DNA from: Silvibacterium acidisoli
Lineage (GTDB): Bacteria > Acidobacteriota > Terriglobia > Terriglobales > Acidobacteriaceae
DNA: 64,000 nucleotides
Direction of reading: 5' to 3'
Assembly: GCA_022870745.1 (NCBI GenBank)
Contig: CP085323.1
Coordinates: forward strand, 2,480,001 to 2,544,000
Part shown: positions 52,646 through 64,000 of the stretch, piece after piece
Layout: every line of letters begins with the position of its first letter
Numbering within the stretch: the first letter of the stretch is position 1
Program-made: the position numbers and the translations under genes
The notes under the pieces: generated by a model
The model's input: only the letters and a program-made list of their open reading frames with translations
What the model was told of the DNA's origin: nothing
Database searches by the model: none

Positions 52646-53515
52646 TTATAGAAATTTGAGTTCGGGAATGTTCGTGAGGGCGCCGCACTCGGCCGCATAG
52701 CGATAAAACATCCCGAGGCCTTCGAGGCACGGCTGGTCCAGTACGTAATGAATGTTGCTGGAGAGATAGGTGCGCAGGGTGTCGGCCGGAACAGGTACCC
52801 GCACCGCCCACTCGCGAACCAGGTCCTCGATATGGGCCAGTCCATGGTCGCGCGATCGCTGGAAGTCTTCGACCAGTTCAACAGGGCTGACAGTTCCAGA
52901 ATGGAACGCCTCACCACGCACGGCCCAGAAGGCCGAAACCCACGGCACGCCTGCCCAGCGGACCCATTCTTCGCCGAGGTCCAGATAGTCAAGCTTTTCG
53001 CCGGTTCGCTCTTCCCGCTCTTCACGATCTTCAAGAGCCAGCAGCGCCGGATCGCCGATCAACAGGGCGGCATCGGCGTTCTGCAACATGAGGTCGAGTT
53101 GCGGCGCGTGATTCACAAATTCCGGATCCGCCTTCCATAACTTTCGGAAGAGGATGCGCGTATACGTTGCGGAAGTGAGCGACGAGGTGTCGAGCGCAAC
53201 CTTGCGAATGCCGGACAGGTCCGCGCCAGCGCGGGTCACCAGCAGAATCGACCGGATGTGGCCAAGCGAAGCCACCGTGCATCCGGGGATGATCTTCGCT
53301 CCCCCGATCCGTTCGTAGCCGGCTGCGGGAATCAGACCCACATCGGCCGAGCCTTCGGCGACACGGCGTGCGCATTCCGCTGGCGTGGAGAAGTGGATCT
53401 CATACCGCTGGAGCAGCTCGCTCCGCCTCGGTTCGTGTTCAAAATCCCACATCAGCGGGGCAGGATTGATGAAATCGATAGCAGCAAGAATGAACTTATT
53501 CTGAAAGTGACTCAC
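52646..53515 (-). CDS. mqnA: Chorismate dehydratase of the futalosine menaquinone pathway
   Basis: A 289-residue periplasmic-binding-protein-like enzyme without signal peptide. AAIDFINPAPLMW, the substrate-binding GLIPAAGYERI, and KVALDTSSLTSATYTRIL match MqnA. It makes 3-enolpyruvylbenzoate from chorismate. Other mqn genes are not in the window; MqnD is the alternative but the DTSSxTS motif favours MqnA. Confidence 0.85.
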   Translation of the reverse strand: MSHFQNKFILAAIDFINPAPLMWDFEHEPRRSELLQRYEIHFSTPAECARRVAEGSADVGLIPAAGYERIGGAKIIPGCTVASLGHIRSILLVTRAGADLSGIRKVALDTSSLTSATYTRILFRKLWKADPEFVNHAPQLDLMLQNADAALLIGDPALLALEDREEREERTGEKLDYLDLGEEWVRWAGVPWVSAFWAVRGEAFHSGTVSPVELVEDFQRSRDHGLAHIEDLVREWAVRVPVPADTLRTYLSSNIHYVLDQPCLEGLGMFYRYAAECGALTNIPELKFL

Positions 53516-53659
53516 TCCCCAGTTTAGAACAGGCTTAGCCTTCCGTAACCGGAAGACCTCCGCCGCCTATTGACTTCGCATCAGGCGGACAATACTCTCC
53601 GAGAAAATCCTTCATTTCAAACAGGTTTTGCGGACTCCGCTCCGCGCAACGGAGAATCG

Positions 53660-54835
53660 ATGACACTGCTGACTTCGTCCGCATCGGCTGTTTCTGCCCT
53701 GACGGAAGAGCGCGTGAGCTGGCTTGCGCTTGCCCTTACCCCCCAGCTGGGCCCGCGTAGGATTTTGCGCGCGGTTGGCCGCGCTGGTTCTGCTGCCAGG
53801 GTTCTCGCGCTCGGCCTGACAGAGCTCGAGGCCCTTCAGCTCCCGGCAGAAAGCGTGCAGTTTATCGCCGACGGGCAGGCGCGGCGGGCTGCCGATCAAC
53901 AGATTGAGGCCCTCGCGGCGACCGGCGGCGACTTCCTCACCTACTCCGACGATCTTTACCCGGAACGTCTTCGTGAGATCTTCGACCCGCCGGCCTTACT
54001 TTGGGTGCGCGGCAACGTCGAACTCCTGAGTGAGCCATCGATCGCCGTCGTCGGCACCCGCCACCCCACTCCCTATGGAACGGGTATGGCGGAGATGCTT
54101 TCGCGCGATCTGGCGCACAAAGGGCTCGTTATTTTGAGTGGAATGGCGCGAGGTGTGGACACGGCAGCACATAAAGGAGCACTCGCGGCCAAGGCCCCGA
54201 CCATCGCCGTCTGGGGAACAGGCGTAGATGTGGTCTATCCGAAAGAAAATAAATCACTTGCCGAGCAGATCATTGCAGGCGGAGGGTCGATCGTCTCTGA
54301 ATATCCGTTGGGGACCTATCCGGCCCCGCCCAACTTTCCTCGCCGGAATCGCATTTTGAGCGGAATGAGTGTTGGCGTTCTGGTAATCGAAGCAGCGGAG
54401 TACAGCGGCACCCGGGTGACCGCCCGCTGCGCGATCGAGCAGAACCGGGACGTCTATGCCGTTCCCGGAAATGTAACCACCAAGAACGCATGGGGCCCTA
54501 ACACATTGATAAAGCAGGGTGCTAAGTTGACCGCGACCTGGGAGGATGTCTGGGAAGACCTGTCGACACCGGTGCGCGTGGCTCTGGAATCTCGTCACGG
54601 GGTTGCATCGGAAGTTAATACCACTGCATCTCTCTTTACGATTGAGCCGTTGCCCCCGAATGAATCCCGGGTAATGCAGGTGCTCCGCCACGACGAAGCC
54701 CTGCAACTTGACGAGATCATGGAAAAGCTGGAGGCTGACTTAAGCTCCTCCGAGGTATTTACGGCACTCTTCGAACTGGAACTTGCGGGCCGCATCCGTC
54801 AACTTCCGGGGAAGAATTACGTCAAGACCTTCTAG
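53660..54835 (+). CDS. dprA: DNA-processing protein DprA
   Basis: A 391-residue protein loading RecA on incoming DNA. The N-terminal HhH-like region is followed by the Rossmann fold: VVGTRHPTPYGTGMAE, LSGMARGVDTAAHKGAL, YPLGTYPAPPNFPRRNRILSG, and a C-terminal winged helix. ATG 53660 has GGAGAA upstream; the longer TTG reading adds 30 residues of no known character. topA lies downstream, a common arrangement. Confidence 0.94.
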   Translation: MTLLTSSASAVSALTEERVSWLALALTPQLGPRRILRAVGRAGSAARVLALGLTELEALQLPAESVQFIADGQARRAADQQIEALAATGGDFLTYSDDLYPERLREIFDPPALLWVRGNVELLSEPSIAVVGTRHPTPYGTGMAEMLSRDLAHKGLVILSGMARGVDTAAHKGALAAKAPTIAVWGTGVDVVYPKENKSLAEQIIAGGGSIVSEYPLGTYPAPPNFPRRNRILSGMSVGVLVIEAAEYSGTRVTARCAIEQNRDVYAVPGNVTTKNAWGPNTLIKQGAKLTATWEDVWEDLSTPVRVALESRHGVASEVNTTASLFTIEPLPPNESRVMQVLRHDEALQLDEIMEKLEADLSSSEVFTALFELELAGRIRQLPGKNYVKTF

Positions 54836-55015
54836 CCGAACAGGGCGGAAATCGGGCGGGGCGATGCAAGGCCATAACGGATCAGCGATTTACAGATTGT
54901 GGTATCGCCGGTTGAATCTGAAGGACAGTGACGAGCATCGAATGCGAACTGACAGCCGTCACTCCGGATGCACCGCGCACTCTGTTACTATCCGTTCCGG
55001 CTACAAAGGAAAATA

Positions 55016-57637
<2,622 letters not shown>

Positions 57638-57649
57638 TCGAAGACAAGC

Positions 57650-57679
57650 AGAGCCCGGTGGAATCCTCCGCCGGGCTCT
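57650..57679 (+). terminator. Hairpin after topA
   Basis: Arms 57650-57662 and 57667-57679 form a 13-base-pair stem with one wobble and a 4-base loop, 12 bases after the stop. No T-run follows. Confidence 0.6.
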
Positions 57680-57734
57680 GCGTGCGTCAAGTGAAGCAGT
57701 ATTTCAGCCCGGCAACATTTCGTGGGGAGCCCTG

Positions 57735-58655
57735 ATGACAAAGCTGCGTTTCGCCTCCGCTGTTTCCATATTGCTGTCGCTCGCCTCAGCAAACGGCATC
57801 GCCCAGTCCAATACCGAGAAGTTGAATCAGCAGCTGATCCAGGCAGCAGAAGATGGCAACGCCGGCGTTGTAAAGACACTGCTGGCGCAGGGTGCGGATG
57901 TGGAAGGCCGCGACGACAGCGAGCAGACTGCGTTGAAGGTTGCCGCTGAGCACGCGAACGTCGAAGTGGTACGGCTGTTGTTGAGCAAGGGCGCCAGCGT
58001 TGATGCGAAGTCCAACTCCAAGGGAACAGCCCTCAATTGGGCCGTCGGCGGAGATGGAAAGATTCCCCGCACCGAATACGCGAGCCGCCTGGAAATTGTG
58101 CACATACTGCTCGACAAGAAGGCAAATGTAGAAGCGCCGACCTCGAACGGATACACACCCCTCCTGCTGGCCGCGCTGAATTACCGGAACACCGACATCC
58201 TGCAGGCCCTGCTCGACAAGGGCGCGAACGTCGAAGCCAAAGAGAAGCGCGGTATGACGGCACTGATGCTCGCGGCCGACGAAGATCATACCGAGGCCGA
58301 AACCATGCTGCTGGCGCATGGCGCAAAGATCGAGGATCAGGACGCGGATGGAGAAACGGCGCTGATGCATGCTGTCAGCGAGGAGCGCGTCGATTCGGTG
58401 GAACTGCTGCTTTCCAAGGGCGCGAAGATCGATGCCGTGGATAATCAGGGCCAGACAGCCCTGTTTCGTGCCGCCATCGACGACGACTCGAACTTCGACT
58501 GGGGAGGGAATTATGTGGAGGTCACGAAACTCCTGCTCTCCAAGGGGGCTAACGTCAACGCCAAGGACGATCAGGGGCACAGGCCGCTGGAAATGGCAAT
58601 CAGGAACAGCAAAACCGAAGTCGCCAAGCTGCTGCAGGAGCACGGCGCCCATTAA
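57735..58655 (+). CDS. Exported ankyrin-repeat protein
   Basis: A 306-residue protein with a signal peptide (MTKLRFASAVSILLSLASANGIAQ) and about seven ankyrin repeats, for example QTALKVAAEHANVEVVRLLLSKGASVDAK and GETALMHAVSEERVDSVELLLSKGAKIDAV. It is probably periplasmic and binds another protein. The partner is unknown. Confidence 0.9.
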   Translation: MTKLRFASAVSILLSLASANGIAQSNTEKLNQQLIQAAEDGNAGVVKTLLAQGADVEGRDDSEQTALKVAAEHANVEVVRLLLSKGASVDAKSNSKGTALNWAVGGDGKIPRTEYASRLEIVHILLDKKANVEAPTSNGYTPLLLAALNYRNTDILQALLDKGANVEAKEKRGMTALMLAADEDHTEAETMLLAHGAKIEDQDADGETALMHAVSEERVDSVELLLSKGAKIDAVDNQGQTALFRAAIDDDSNFDWGGNYVEVTKLLLSKGANVNAKDDQGHRPLEMAIRNSKTEVAKLLQEHGAH

Positions 58656-58741
58656 CGACGTTTGGGGATTGCATGTAATCTCTACGAGTGCTGATTCTCG
58701 TTAAGATTGGCAAAACTGATTTCTGAACCACCGAGGGATTT

Positions 58742-59200
58742 ATGTTTGAATCGACTCTTGCCACGACCGATGACGCCGGCCTGATCCTGAAGCTGTACGA
58801 ACTGCGCACCGAGGAAACATTGCGCAAGGCCCGCTACTGGATGGTGATCCGGTACTTCCCGGAGACGGCCGAGGAAGTGCTTGCATTGCTGGCCGACGCG
58901 ACTTCGGAGAAGAATGCCTGGTTCCGGCAGGTGACTTCGTATTGGGACATGGCGGCATCCTTCGTTCTGCACGGCGCGCTGAACGCCGAGCTCTTCCTCG
59001 ACTGCAACACGGAGCCGTTCGCGCTGTTTGCCCGCTTCGAACCGATGCTGCCCCAGATTCGGACCAAGCGCCCCTGGTGCTTCACCAAGATCGAAAGGAT
59101 CGTCCAGGAGTTTCCCGAGGCCCGCACACTCGTGGACAATATGGCGAAGCTGATTCCGGAACGGCGCGAAGCAGCCCGCAAAGCTCCGCCGATGGACTAG
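58742..59200 (+). CDS. Hypothetical protein
   Basis: A 152-residue soluble helical protein (LYELRTEETLRKARYWMVIRYFPET). GAGGG lies just upstream of the ATG. No family is recognised. It has Trp-rich patches (WDMAASFVLHG, PWCF) and two Cys. Confidence 0.65.
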   Translation: MFESTLATTDDAGLILKLYELRTEETLRKARYWMVIRYFPETAEEVLALLADATSEKNAWFRQVTSYWDMAASFVLHGALNAELFLDCNTEPFALFARFEPMLPQIRTKRPWCFTKIERIVQEFPEARTLVDNMAKLIPERREAARKAPPMD

Positions 59201-59273
59201 GTAAAGGCAGGGCAGCCGAAAGATCTGGTAAGGTACCAGAGTCCGTATTTTTGGAAAAGAAGGTCTGGAAACA

Positions 59274-59558
59274 ATGGCAAAGGCAGTATGGAACGGCAAG
59301 GTTATCGCGGAGAGCGACAAGGTTGAAACCGTGGAGGGAAACCTTTATTTCCCCGAGAGTGCGGTCAATCGCGAATACCTGCGCCCCAGTTCGACCACCT
59401 CGACCTGTCCCTGGAAGGGACAGGCTCGCTACTACAGCCTGCTCGTCGATGGGCAGGAAAACCAGGATGCCGCATGGTATTACCCCGATCCAAAGCCTGC
59501 CGCCCGAAACATCAAAGGCCACATCGCCTTCTGGCGGGGCGTCGAGATCGAGAAGTAA
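59274..59558 (+). CDS. DUF427 protein
   Basis: A 94-residue protein with the DUF427 pattern: MAKAVWNGKVIAESD, YFPESAVNREYLRPSSTTSTCPWKGQARYYSL, DAAWYYPDPKPAARNIKGHIAFW. Role is unknown. AAGG is upstream of the ATG. Confidence 0.9.
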   Translation: MAKAVWNGKVIAESDKVETVEGNLYFPESAVNREYLRPSSTTSTCPWKGQARYYSLLVDGQENQDAAWYYPDPKPAARNIKGHIAFWRGVEIEK

Positions 59559-59675
59559 ATCGAGCCGCAGATGTGCTTGATTCCAGGAAAGTTAGTATTT
59601 CGGGTCTAGAATAAGGCGAGGGTGGCTTTGATTGGCTGCCCTCCGCGCTTTTTGCTCCCCAAAGGAGATAACCCA

Positions 59676-60632
59676 ATGAGTTCTTCATCCGCGGTCTACG
59701 CTGCTGTTCCTCCTATTCCAGGCGCCAGCCTTCGCGAAGATGTACAGATTTTCGAGTACAGCAAGGCCGCAAATCCCATCGAATCGGGTGCTACCCCCCG
59801 GATCCCTATTAAGGTTTTTGGGGCCGAACTCTACGCCGAGGGCGAAACACGCGCGGTACCCCTGAATCTTCAGGAAGATTTGCGCGTGCCTTATCCGGCG
59901 ACCGGTCCCGGACTGCTGGCGAGTTTTCTGCACATCAATAAGGGTGAGAAGCTCGCGACATCTCCGAATGCGGGCAGCGAATTTTACTTCGTCATTCGGG
60001 GTAAGGGGCGTTCCGAAACTGCTGAAGGTGCGATTTCCTGGAAGGCCGGCGATTTTCTCGTGCTTCCTGGCCTCGAAGCCATCCATTTCGCTGAAGAAGA
60101 TACCGCCTTTTACGTCGTCAACGATTCACCGCTCTTCGCCTATCTCGGAGCGCGCCGCTCGGAAAGCCGGTTTGCGCCTACGCTCTACACGCGTGAAAGC
60201 GTAATGGCGGAGCTCGAAGCAGCGAAGAACGATCCTGAAGCCTCCACGCGCAGCCGGGTGAGCGTGCTGCTGGCGAATAAGCGCTTTGCGCAGACGATGA
60301 CCATTACGCACACGCTGTGGACGATGTTTGGCATTATCACGCCAGGCACTCGGCAGCTGCCGCACCGCCATCAATCCGTCGCGCTCGATTTCGTGGTTTC
60401 GGCGCAACCGGGCGTCTACACCCTGGTGGGCGAAGAGCTCGGCGAAAACGGCCTGATCAAAGATCCTGTCCGCGTGGACTGGGTGACCGGCACCGCTTTT
60501 GTGACGCCTCCCGGCTACTGGCATGAGCATGTGAACGAATCAGGCGCTGACGCTTACGTGATGCCCATCCAGGACGCGGGTTTACACACCTACCTGCGCA
60601 CGCTGGACATCCAGTTTTACAAGGAAGACTAA
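59676..60632 (+). CDS. Bicupin protein
   Basis: A 318-residue double cupin. The first cupin holds GSEFYFVIRGKGRSETAEGAISWKAGDFLVLP; the second holds RQLPHRHQSVALDF and TPPGYWHEH, so the metal-binding His set is mainly in the second. It resembles gentisate-dioxygenase-like cupins but that function is not established. ATG 59676 has AAAGGAG upstream. Confidence 0.8.
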   Translation: MSSSSAVYAAVPPIPGASLREDVQIFEYSKAANPIESGATPRIPIKVFGAELYAEGETRAVPLNLQEDLRVPYPATGPGLLASFLHINKGEKLATSPNAGSEFYFVIRGKGRSETAEGAISWKAGDFLVLPGLEAIHFAEEDTAFYVVNDSPLFAYLGARRSESRFAPTLYTRESVMAELEAAKNDPEASTRSRVSVLLANKRFAQTMTITHTLWTMFGIITPGTRQLPHRHQSVALDFVVSAQPGVYTLVGEELGENGLIKDPVRVDWVTGTAFVTPPGYWHEHVNESGADAYVMPIQDAGLHTYLRTLDIQFYKED

Positions 60633-60650
60633 GCAGATATCTGAATCGGG

Positions 60651-60679
60651 AAGCCGCCGGAGGTTCAGCCCGGCGGCTT
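60651..60679 (+). terminator. Terminator after the bicupin gene
   Basis: AAGCCGCCGG (60651-60660) pairs perfectly with CCGGCGGCTT (60670-60679), a 9-base loop between, followed by TTTCCTTT. Confidence 0.85.
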
Positions 60680-60781
60680 TTCCTTTGCAGGATGCCGCAA
60701 GTCTGACCCCGCCTTTATGGCCTGATCCAAGACCTGCCGGTCTGTCCCTTTCTGCCCCTCATAACAGCTCATCCCACCATC

Positions 60782-62467
60782 ATGCAGGGGTTTCAGGGCA
60801 GGATTCGAGAGGCAGAACCAACGAAGTCCGACCTCCACAACAGGCGCTGGATTTATGTGCCCTACGACCGGTTCACCGAGCGTACCGGGCCACTCACCGA
60901 CCAGCCTGCAAAAGACACGGGCATCGTCATCGTCGAGTCGACGGCCAAGGCCCATCGGCGCCCTTATCACAAGAAAAAACTGGTGCTTTTGATCGCCAAC
61001 ATGCGCCACTTCGCTCTTGAGCAGGCCGAGCGCGGATGCAGCGTGCTCTATCATTTTTCTCCGAAGAGCCACGGTCAGGCGCTGGTTGCATTGCAGCCTG
61101 AGCGAGGCCTGCCTGAACTGACCATGATGCGTCCGGCGGAGCGCGAGTTACGCCTCGACATGGCGCAGGCGGTGCGTGACGGACTGAAGCTGAACGAGGT
61201 CCCGGACACCACGTGGCTCTCGACGGTAGAAGATTTCACCGGCGTCTTCGGGGCATACAAGGCGGGCAAGAGCTACGTGATGGACCGCTTCTATCGCCAC
61301 ATGCGCGAGAAGACCGGCATCCTGATGCAGCGAAGCAAAAAGCCTGTTGGAGGCAAGTTCTCTTTCGACACGGACAATCGCAGCCCGTTCAAGAACGAAG
61401 TCGCGGTGCCGATCCCTCCGGTCTATGAGCCGGATGCCATCACGCGCGAGGTCATTGCCTACATCGACAAGGAATACGCGCACCATTTTGGAACGACCGA
61501 AGGCTTCAACCTGCCCACGACACAGAAGGATTGCGACGCCATGTGGAAGTTCGTCGGCAAAAAGCTGCTGCCGATGTTCGGCCCATTTGAAGATGCGATG
61601 CGTGACGACCAGCCGCACCTCTTTCACAGCCGCATGTCGGCGCTCATCAATCTTGGGCGGCTGCTGCCTGCCGATCTGCTGCGAGAGGTGGCGGCGCAGG
61701 CGGATAAAGGAGAACTGCCGCTGGCGAGTGCCGAAGGGTTCATCCGCCAGATTCTGGGATGGCGTGAATTTATGCGCCATATCCACGAGCAGACCGATGG
61801 CTACCGGCTGCTCGATATCGCGCAGGAGAAACGCAGGAAACCTGTTCACGACAAGGCTTATCCAGCGCCCAGCGGCAAGCCCGATCCCTATGCGGGAGCC
61901 ACGCCGTCAGCGCTGGGCGCACACCTGCCGCTGCCTGCCGTCTATTGGGGCGTGAAGTCGGGCCTGCGCTGTATGGATACCGTGGTCGAGCAGGTAGTCC
62001 ACGAAGGATGGTCGCATCACATCACGCGGCTGATGGTGCTCTCGAACCTGGCGACGCTATGCGGATTCTCGCCGCGCGAGCTGACCGACTGGTTCTGGTT
62101 TGCCTATGTGGACGCCTATGACTGGGTCGTCGAAACGAACGTGCTGGGCATGGCCACTTACGCGGACGGAGGCGTGACCGCGACGAAGCCGTATGTCTCC
62201 GGTGCGGCATATATTAACCGCATGTCGAACTACTGCCGACGCTGTCAGTACGACCCTAAAAAGGCGACAGGAGAAGGTTCATGCCCATTTACCGCGCTTT
62301 ACTGGACCTTCCTGGAGCGCAATGAAAAAGTGTTGGGCAGCAACTTCCGACTGCAGATGCCGTACGTAACCCTGCGCAAAAAATCGAAAGACGAAATGCG
62401 GGCTTTGCGCGAGCGTGCCGATGAGGCGATCGCCCACCTGCGGAGTTTCAAGCTGCCTGAATATTGA
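60782..62467 (+). CDS. FeS-BCP cryptochrome/photolyase family protein
   Basis: A 561-residue protein of the prokaryotic (6-4) photolyase group. Cysteines C397, C485, C488 and C501 have the spacing 88-3-13, identical to the four 4Fe4S ligands of Agrobacterium PhrB (350, 438, 441, 454). FAD-pocket features LGWREFMRHIHE and DWVVETNVLGMATYADGG are present. It likely repairs (6-4) photoproducts with blue light and uses a lumazine antenna. The N-terminus differs from PhrB. Confidence 0.93.
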   Translation: MQGFQGRIREAEPTKSDLHNRRWIYVPYDRFTERTGPLTDQPAKDTGIVIVESTAKAHRRPYHKKKLVLLIANMRHFALEQAERGCSVLYHFSPKSHGQALVALQPERGLPELTMMRPAERELRLDMAQAVRDGLKLNEVPDTTWLSTVEDFTGVFGAYKAGKSYVMDRFYRHMREKTGILMQRSKKPVGGKFSFDTDNRSPFKNEVAVPIPPVYEPDAITREVIAYIDKEYAHHFGTTEGFNLPTTQKDCDAMWKFVGKKLLPMFGPFEDAMRDDQPHLFHSRMSALINLGRLLPADLLREVAAQADKGELPLASAEGFIRQILGWREFMRHIHEQTDGYRLLDIAQEKRRKPVHDKAYPAPSGKPDPYAGATPSALGAHLPLPAVYWGVKSGLRCMDTVVEQVVHEGWSHHITRLMVLSNLATLCGFSPRELTDWFWFAYVDAYDWVVETNVLGMATYADGGVTATKPYVSGAAYINRMSNYCRRCQYDPKKATGEGSCPFTALYWTFLERNEKVLGSNFRLQMPYVTLRKKSKDEMRALRERADEAIAHLRSFKLPEY

Positions 62468-62505
62468 GGCGTCTGAATAAGGCTGTAGACAGGCTACCGG
62501 CTCGG

Positions 62506-62524
62506 GATGTAGTGTCTCTACATC
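62506..62524. promoter_or_regulatory. PadR-type operator abutting the padR start codon
   Basis: GATGTAG (62506-62512) and CTACATC (62518-62524) form a perfect inverted repeat with a 5-base centre, ending one base before the ATG. It contains ATGT-N9-ACAT, close to the ATGT-N8-ACAT pattern of PadR-family operators. Autorepression is inferred. Confidence 0.6.
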
Positions 62525-62878
62525 ATGGCTCGTCAACAGTATCGCAATCGCATTGAAATTCTTCAGGGCACGCTCGATCTCCTGGTGCTCGAGACGCTCC
62601 GTTGGGGAGCCCAGCACGGCTACGGCATCAGCCAGGTGATCCGTGCGCGCTCCGGCGAGGTCTTTCAGGTAGAGACCGGCTCGCTGTATCCCGCGCTCCA
62701 TCGCATGGAGAAGCAGGGCTGGATCGAGAGCGAGTGGGGACAGACCGAGCAGAACCAGCGCGCGAAGTTCTACCAGCTCACCGCCGAAGGCAGGAAGCAG
62801 CTGGTGCGCGACCGCTCGAAATGGGAAACGCTGGTGGCCGCGATGGCCGGGGTGATGAGCCCCGAGACGGGAGCGTAA
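62525..62878 (+). CDS. PadR family transcriptional regulator
   Basis: A 117-residue winged-helix regulator: EILQGTLDLLVLETL, HGYGISQVIRARSGEVFQVETGSLYPALHRMEKQGWIESEW. It lies 3 bases before an ADOP permease, the usual pairing in acidobacteria. Confidence 0.94.
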   Translation: MARQQYRNRIEILQGTLDLLVLETLRWGAQHGYGISQVIRARSGEVFQVETGSLYPALHRMEKQGWIESEWGQTEQNQRAKFYQLTAEGRKQLVRDRSKWETLVAAMAGVMSPETGA

Positions 62879-62881
62879 ACC

Positions 62882-64000
62882 ATGAGCTCCTGGCGCAGAT
62901 TCTTCAGCAGTGAAGCGAAGCGGTCGGAGCTCGACGAGGAGATCGCCGCGCACCTGGCCATGGCCGAGGCCGATAATCGCGCCGCCGGAGCGGATGCTGC
63001 CACCGCCCACCACAAGGCAACAGCGGAGTTCGGCAACGCGGCGCTGGTGAAAGACGTCACCAGCAGTTCATGGGGATGGCAGAGGCTGGAATCCTTCGCG
63101 CAGGACGCGCGCTACGCGATCCGCCAGATGCGTAAAGGGCCGGGCTTCGCCTGCGCCGTGATCGGCACACTCGCGCTGGGTATCGGCGCAGCCACGGCGA
63201 TGTTCACCGTGGTGGATCGCACCATGTTGCGGCCTTTGCCGTACAAGCATCCGTCGCGGTTGGTAACCATCTCGCCGGCAGGCAAAGATCAGAGGCTGGG
63301 TTTCCAGACTTCGTTTCCGGATATTCAGGCCTGGCGTGAGCAGGCCAAGAGTTTCGAAGGATTCGCCTTTTACAGACAGGTAAGCGGGCGCAGCTTCCTG
63401 AATGTAGACGGCACAGCCACGCAGGTGGCACTCACACAGGTAAGCGGAAATCTCTTTGGCCTGCTCGGAGTGACTCCTCAATTCGGTTCCGGTTTGCGTG
63501 CGCGTCCGGATACGCTGGCCGTCGCTGGAGACGATCACACTGTCGTTATCAATGACTTAGCGTGGCGCGAGATTTTCCATTCGGATCGGGGAATCGTCGG
63601 CAGGACAGTCCAGATCAACGACGAGCCTTATCGCATCCTTGGAGTGATGCCGAAGGGCTTCTATTTCCCCTACAACTCGATTACTCCGCAGTTGTGGTCT
63701 CCGATACAGCTAGGCGCTGACGATGCCAAGCGCAGTTATGCGTCGCAGTATCAGGTGATGGGTCGCGTGAAGGCTGGAATCACCATCGCCCAGGCGAATG
63801 CGGAGATGCAGCAGATTCAAATGCGAATCCAAAAGAGCATCGCGCAGCCGGACTGGGCCAAGGATATCGATCACATCAAGATGGATCCGTTTGCATCGAT
63901 AGGCGCCGATAAGTCTACAAACCACGCGCTGCTTGCGTTGCTGGGTGCCTCGGGATTGCTCTGGCTGATCGCCTGTCTGAACGCAACCAACCTGCTTCTG
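62882..64000 (+). CDS. ADOP-family permease (3' truncated by window)
   Basis: The ATG at 62882 begins MSSWRRFFSSEAKRSELDEEIAAHLAM, the ADOP N-terminal region. A first MacB-type membrane helix (GFACAVIGTLALGIGAATAMFTVVDR) and the periplasmic MacB_PCD domain (about 100-340) follow. The frame is open for 373 codons to the window end. Family members are duplicated MacB/FtsX-like permeases of about 800 residues. Confidence 0.93.
   Translation, partial: MSSWRRFFSSEAKRSELDEEIAAHLAMAEADNRAAGADAATAHHKATAEFGNAALVKDVTSSSWGWQRLESFAQDARYAIRQMRKGPGFACAVIGTLALGIGAATAMFTVVDRTMLRPLPYKHPSRLVTISPAGKDQRLGFQTSFPDIQAWREQAKSFEGFAFYRQVSGRSFLNVDGTATQVALTQVSGNLFGLLGVTPQFGSGLRARPDTLAVAGDDHTVVINDLAWREIFHSDRGIVGRTVQINDEPYRILGVMPKGFYFPYNSITPQLWSPIQLGADDAKRSYASQYQVMGRVKAGITIAQANAEMQQIQMRIQKSIAQPDWAKDIDHIKMDPFASIGADKSTNHALLALLGASGLLWLIACLNATNLLL

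Overview
The window looks like a chromosomal segment of an acidobacterium, most likely family Acidobacteriaceae (Granulicella/Terriglobus/Edaphobacter-like). Evidence: a PadR regulator directly upstream of an ADOP-type permease (62525-64000), an acidobacterial-type VWA secreted protein (37891-39489), a UpxY-type NusG paralogue heading a small polysaccharide operon, an FeS-type photolyase, a futalosine-pathway MqnA, and moderately high GC. No genus marker (16S rRNA) is present, so this is inference from gene content.

Layout. 1-1177: end of a patatin-type outer-membrane phospholipase and a family 2 glycosyltransferase. 1181-8768: nicotinamidase plus a lactate module (LarA racemase, LctP permease, a beta-hydroxyacid dehydrogenase and an FMN-dependent hydroxyacid oxidase), with an SDR-EAL fusion protein embedded in it on the opposite strand. 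The larA/lctP divergent region carries a -35/-10 promoter whose spacer is filled by an LldR-like palindrome. 8937-12544: a Crp/Fnr regulator and the operon upxY - methyltransferase - DegT aminotransferase. 12816-13757: a beta-lactamase-like serine hydrolase. 13915-26381: a large signalling block made of a bacteriophytochrome operon (bphP, Rcp1-like receiver, REC-PAS-histidine kinase, heme oxygenase), a NarL-type regulator convergent with a giant CheB-CheR-PAS-NarX-type kinase, a stand-alone CheB, a degenerate receiver and a second Crp/Fnr protein.

26382-27243 has no convincing gene. 27244-36526: miscellaneous genes including tRNA-Ser(GCU), a stress-type protein, an APC permease, pyrophosphatase, PurS, YchF, a Tat-exported WbsX/GH99-like protein, a DyP peroxidase and SerC. 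36715-39489: a secreted MBL-fold protein and the VWA protein. 39499-49812 is a tightly packed minus-strand array read rimO - yacG - pgpA - propeller - cinA - plsY - gpsA - HD-GYP - ftsY - ribD - ribE. 50098-57637: Uma2, SRP RNA, fabH, dedA, mqnA, dprA and topA. 57735-64000: ankyrin protein, small hypotheticals, a bicupin, the FeS photolyase, padR and the start of the ADOP permease.

The most unusual items are: (i) the SDR-EAL fusion, where the SDR catalytic tyrosine is phenylalanine while the EAL catalytic set is intact, suggesting a sugar-nucleotide- or NAD-sensing c-di-GMP phosphodiesterase; (ii) the phytochrome/CheB-CheR-kinase block with a recurrent GGG-N4/5-CCC palindrome; (iii) a palindromic repeat that supplies the stop codon of two unrelated genes; (iv) an ops-like sequence in the first codons of a NusG paralogue; (v) a PadR-type palindrome touching its own start codon. 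All assignments come from reading motifs by eye; no database search was run.
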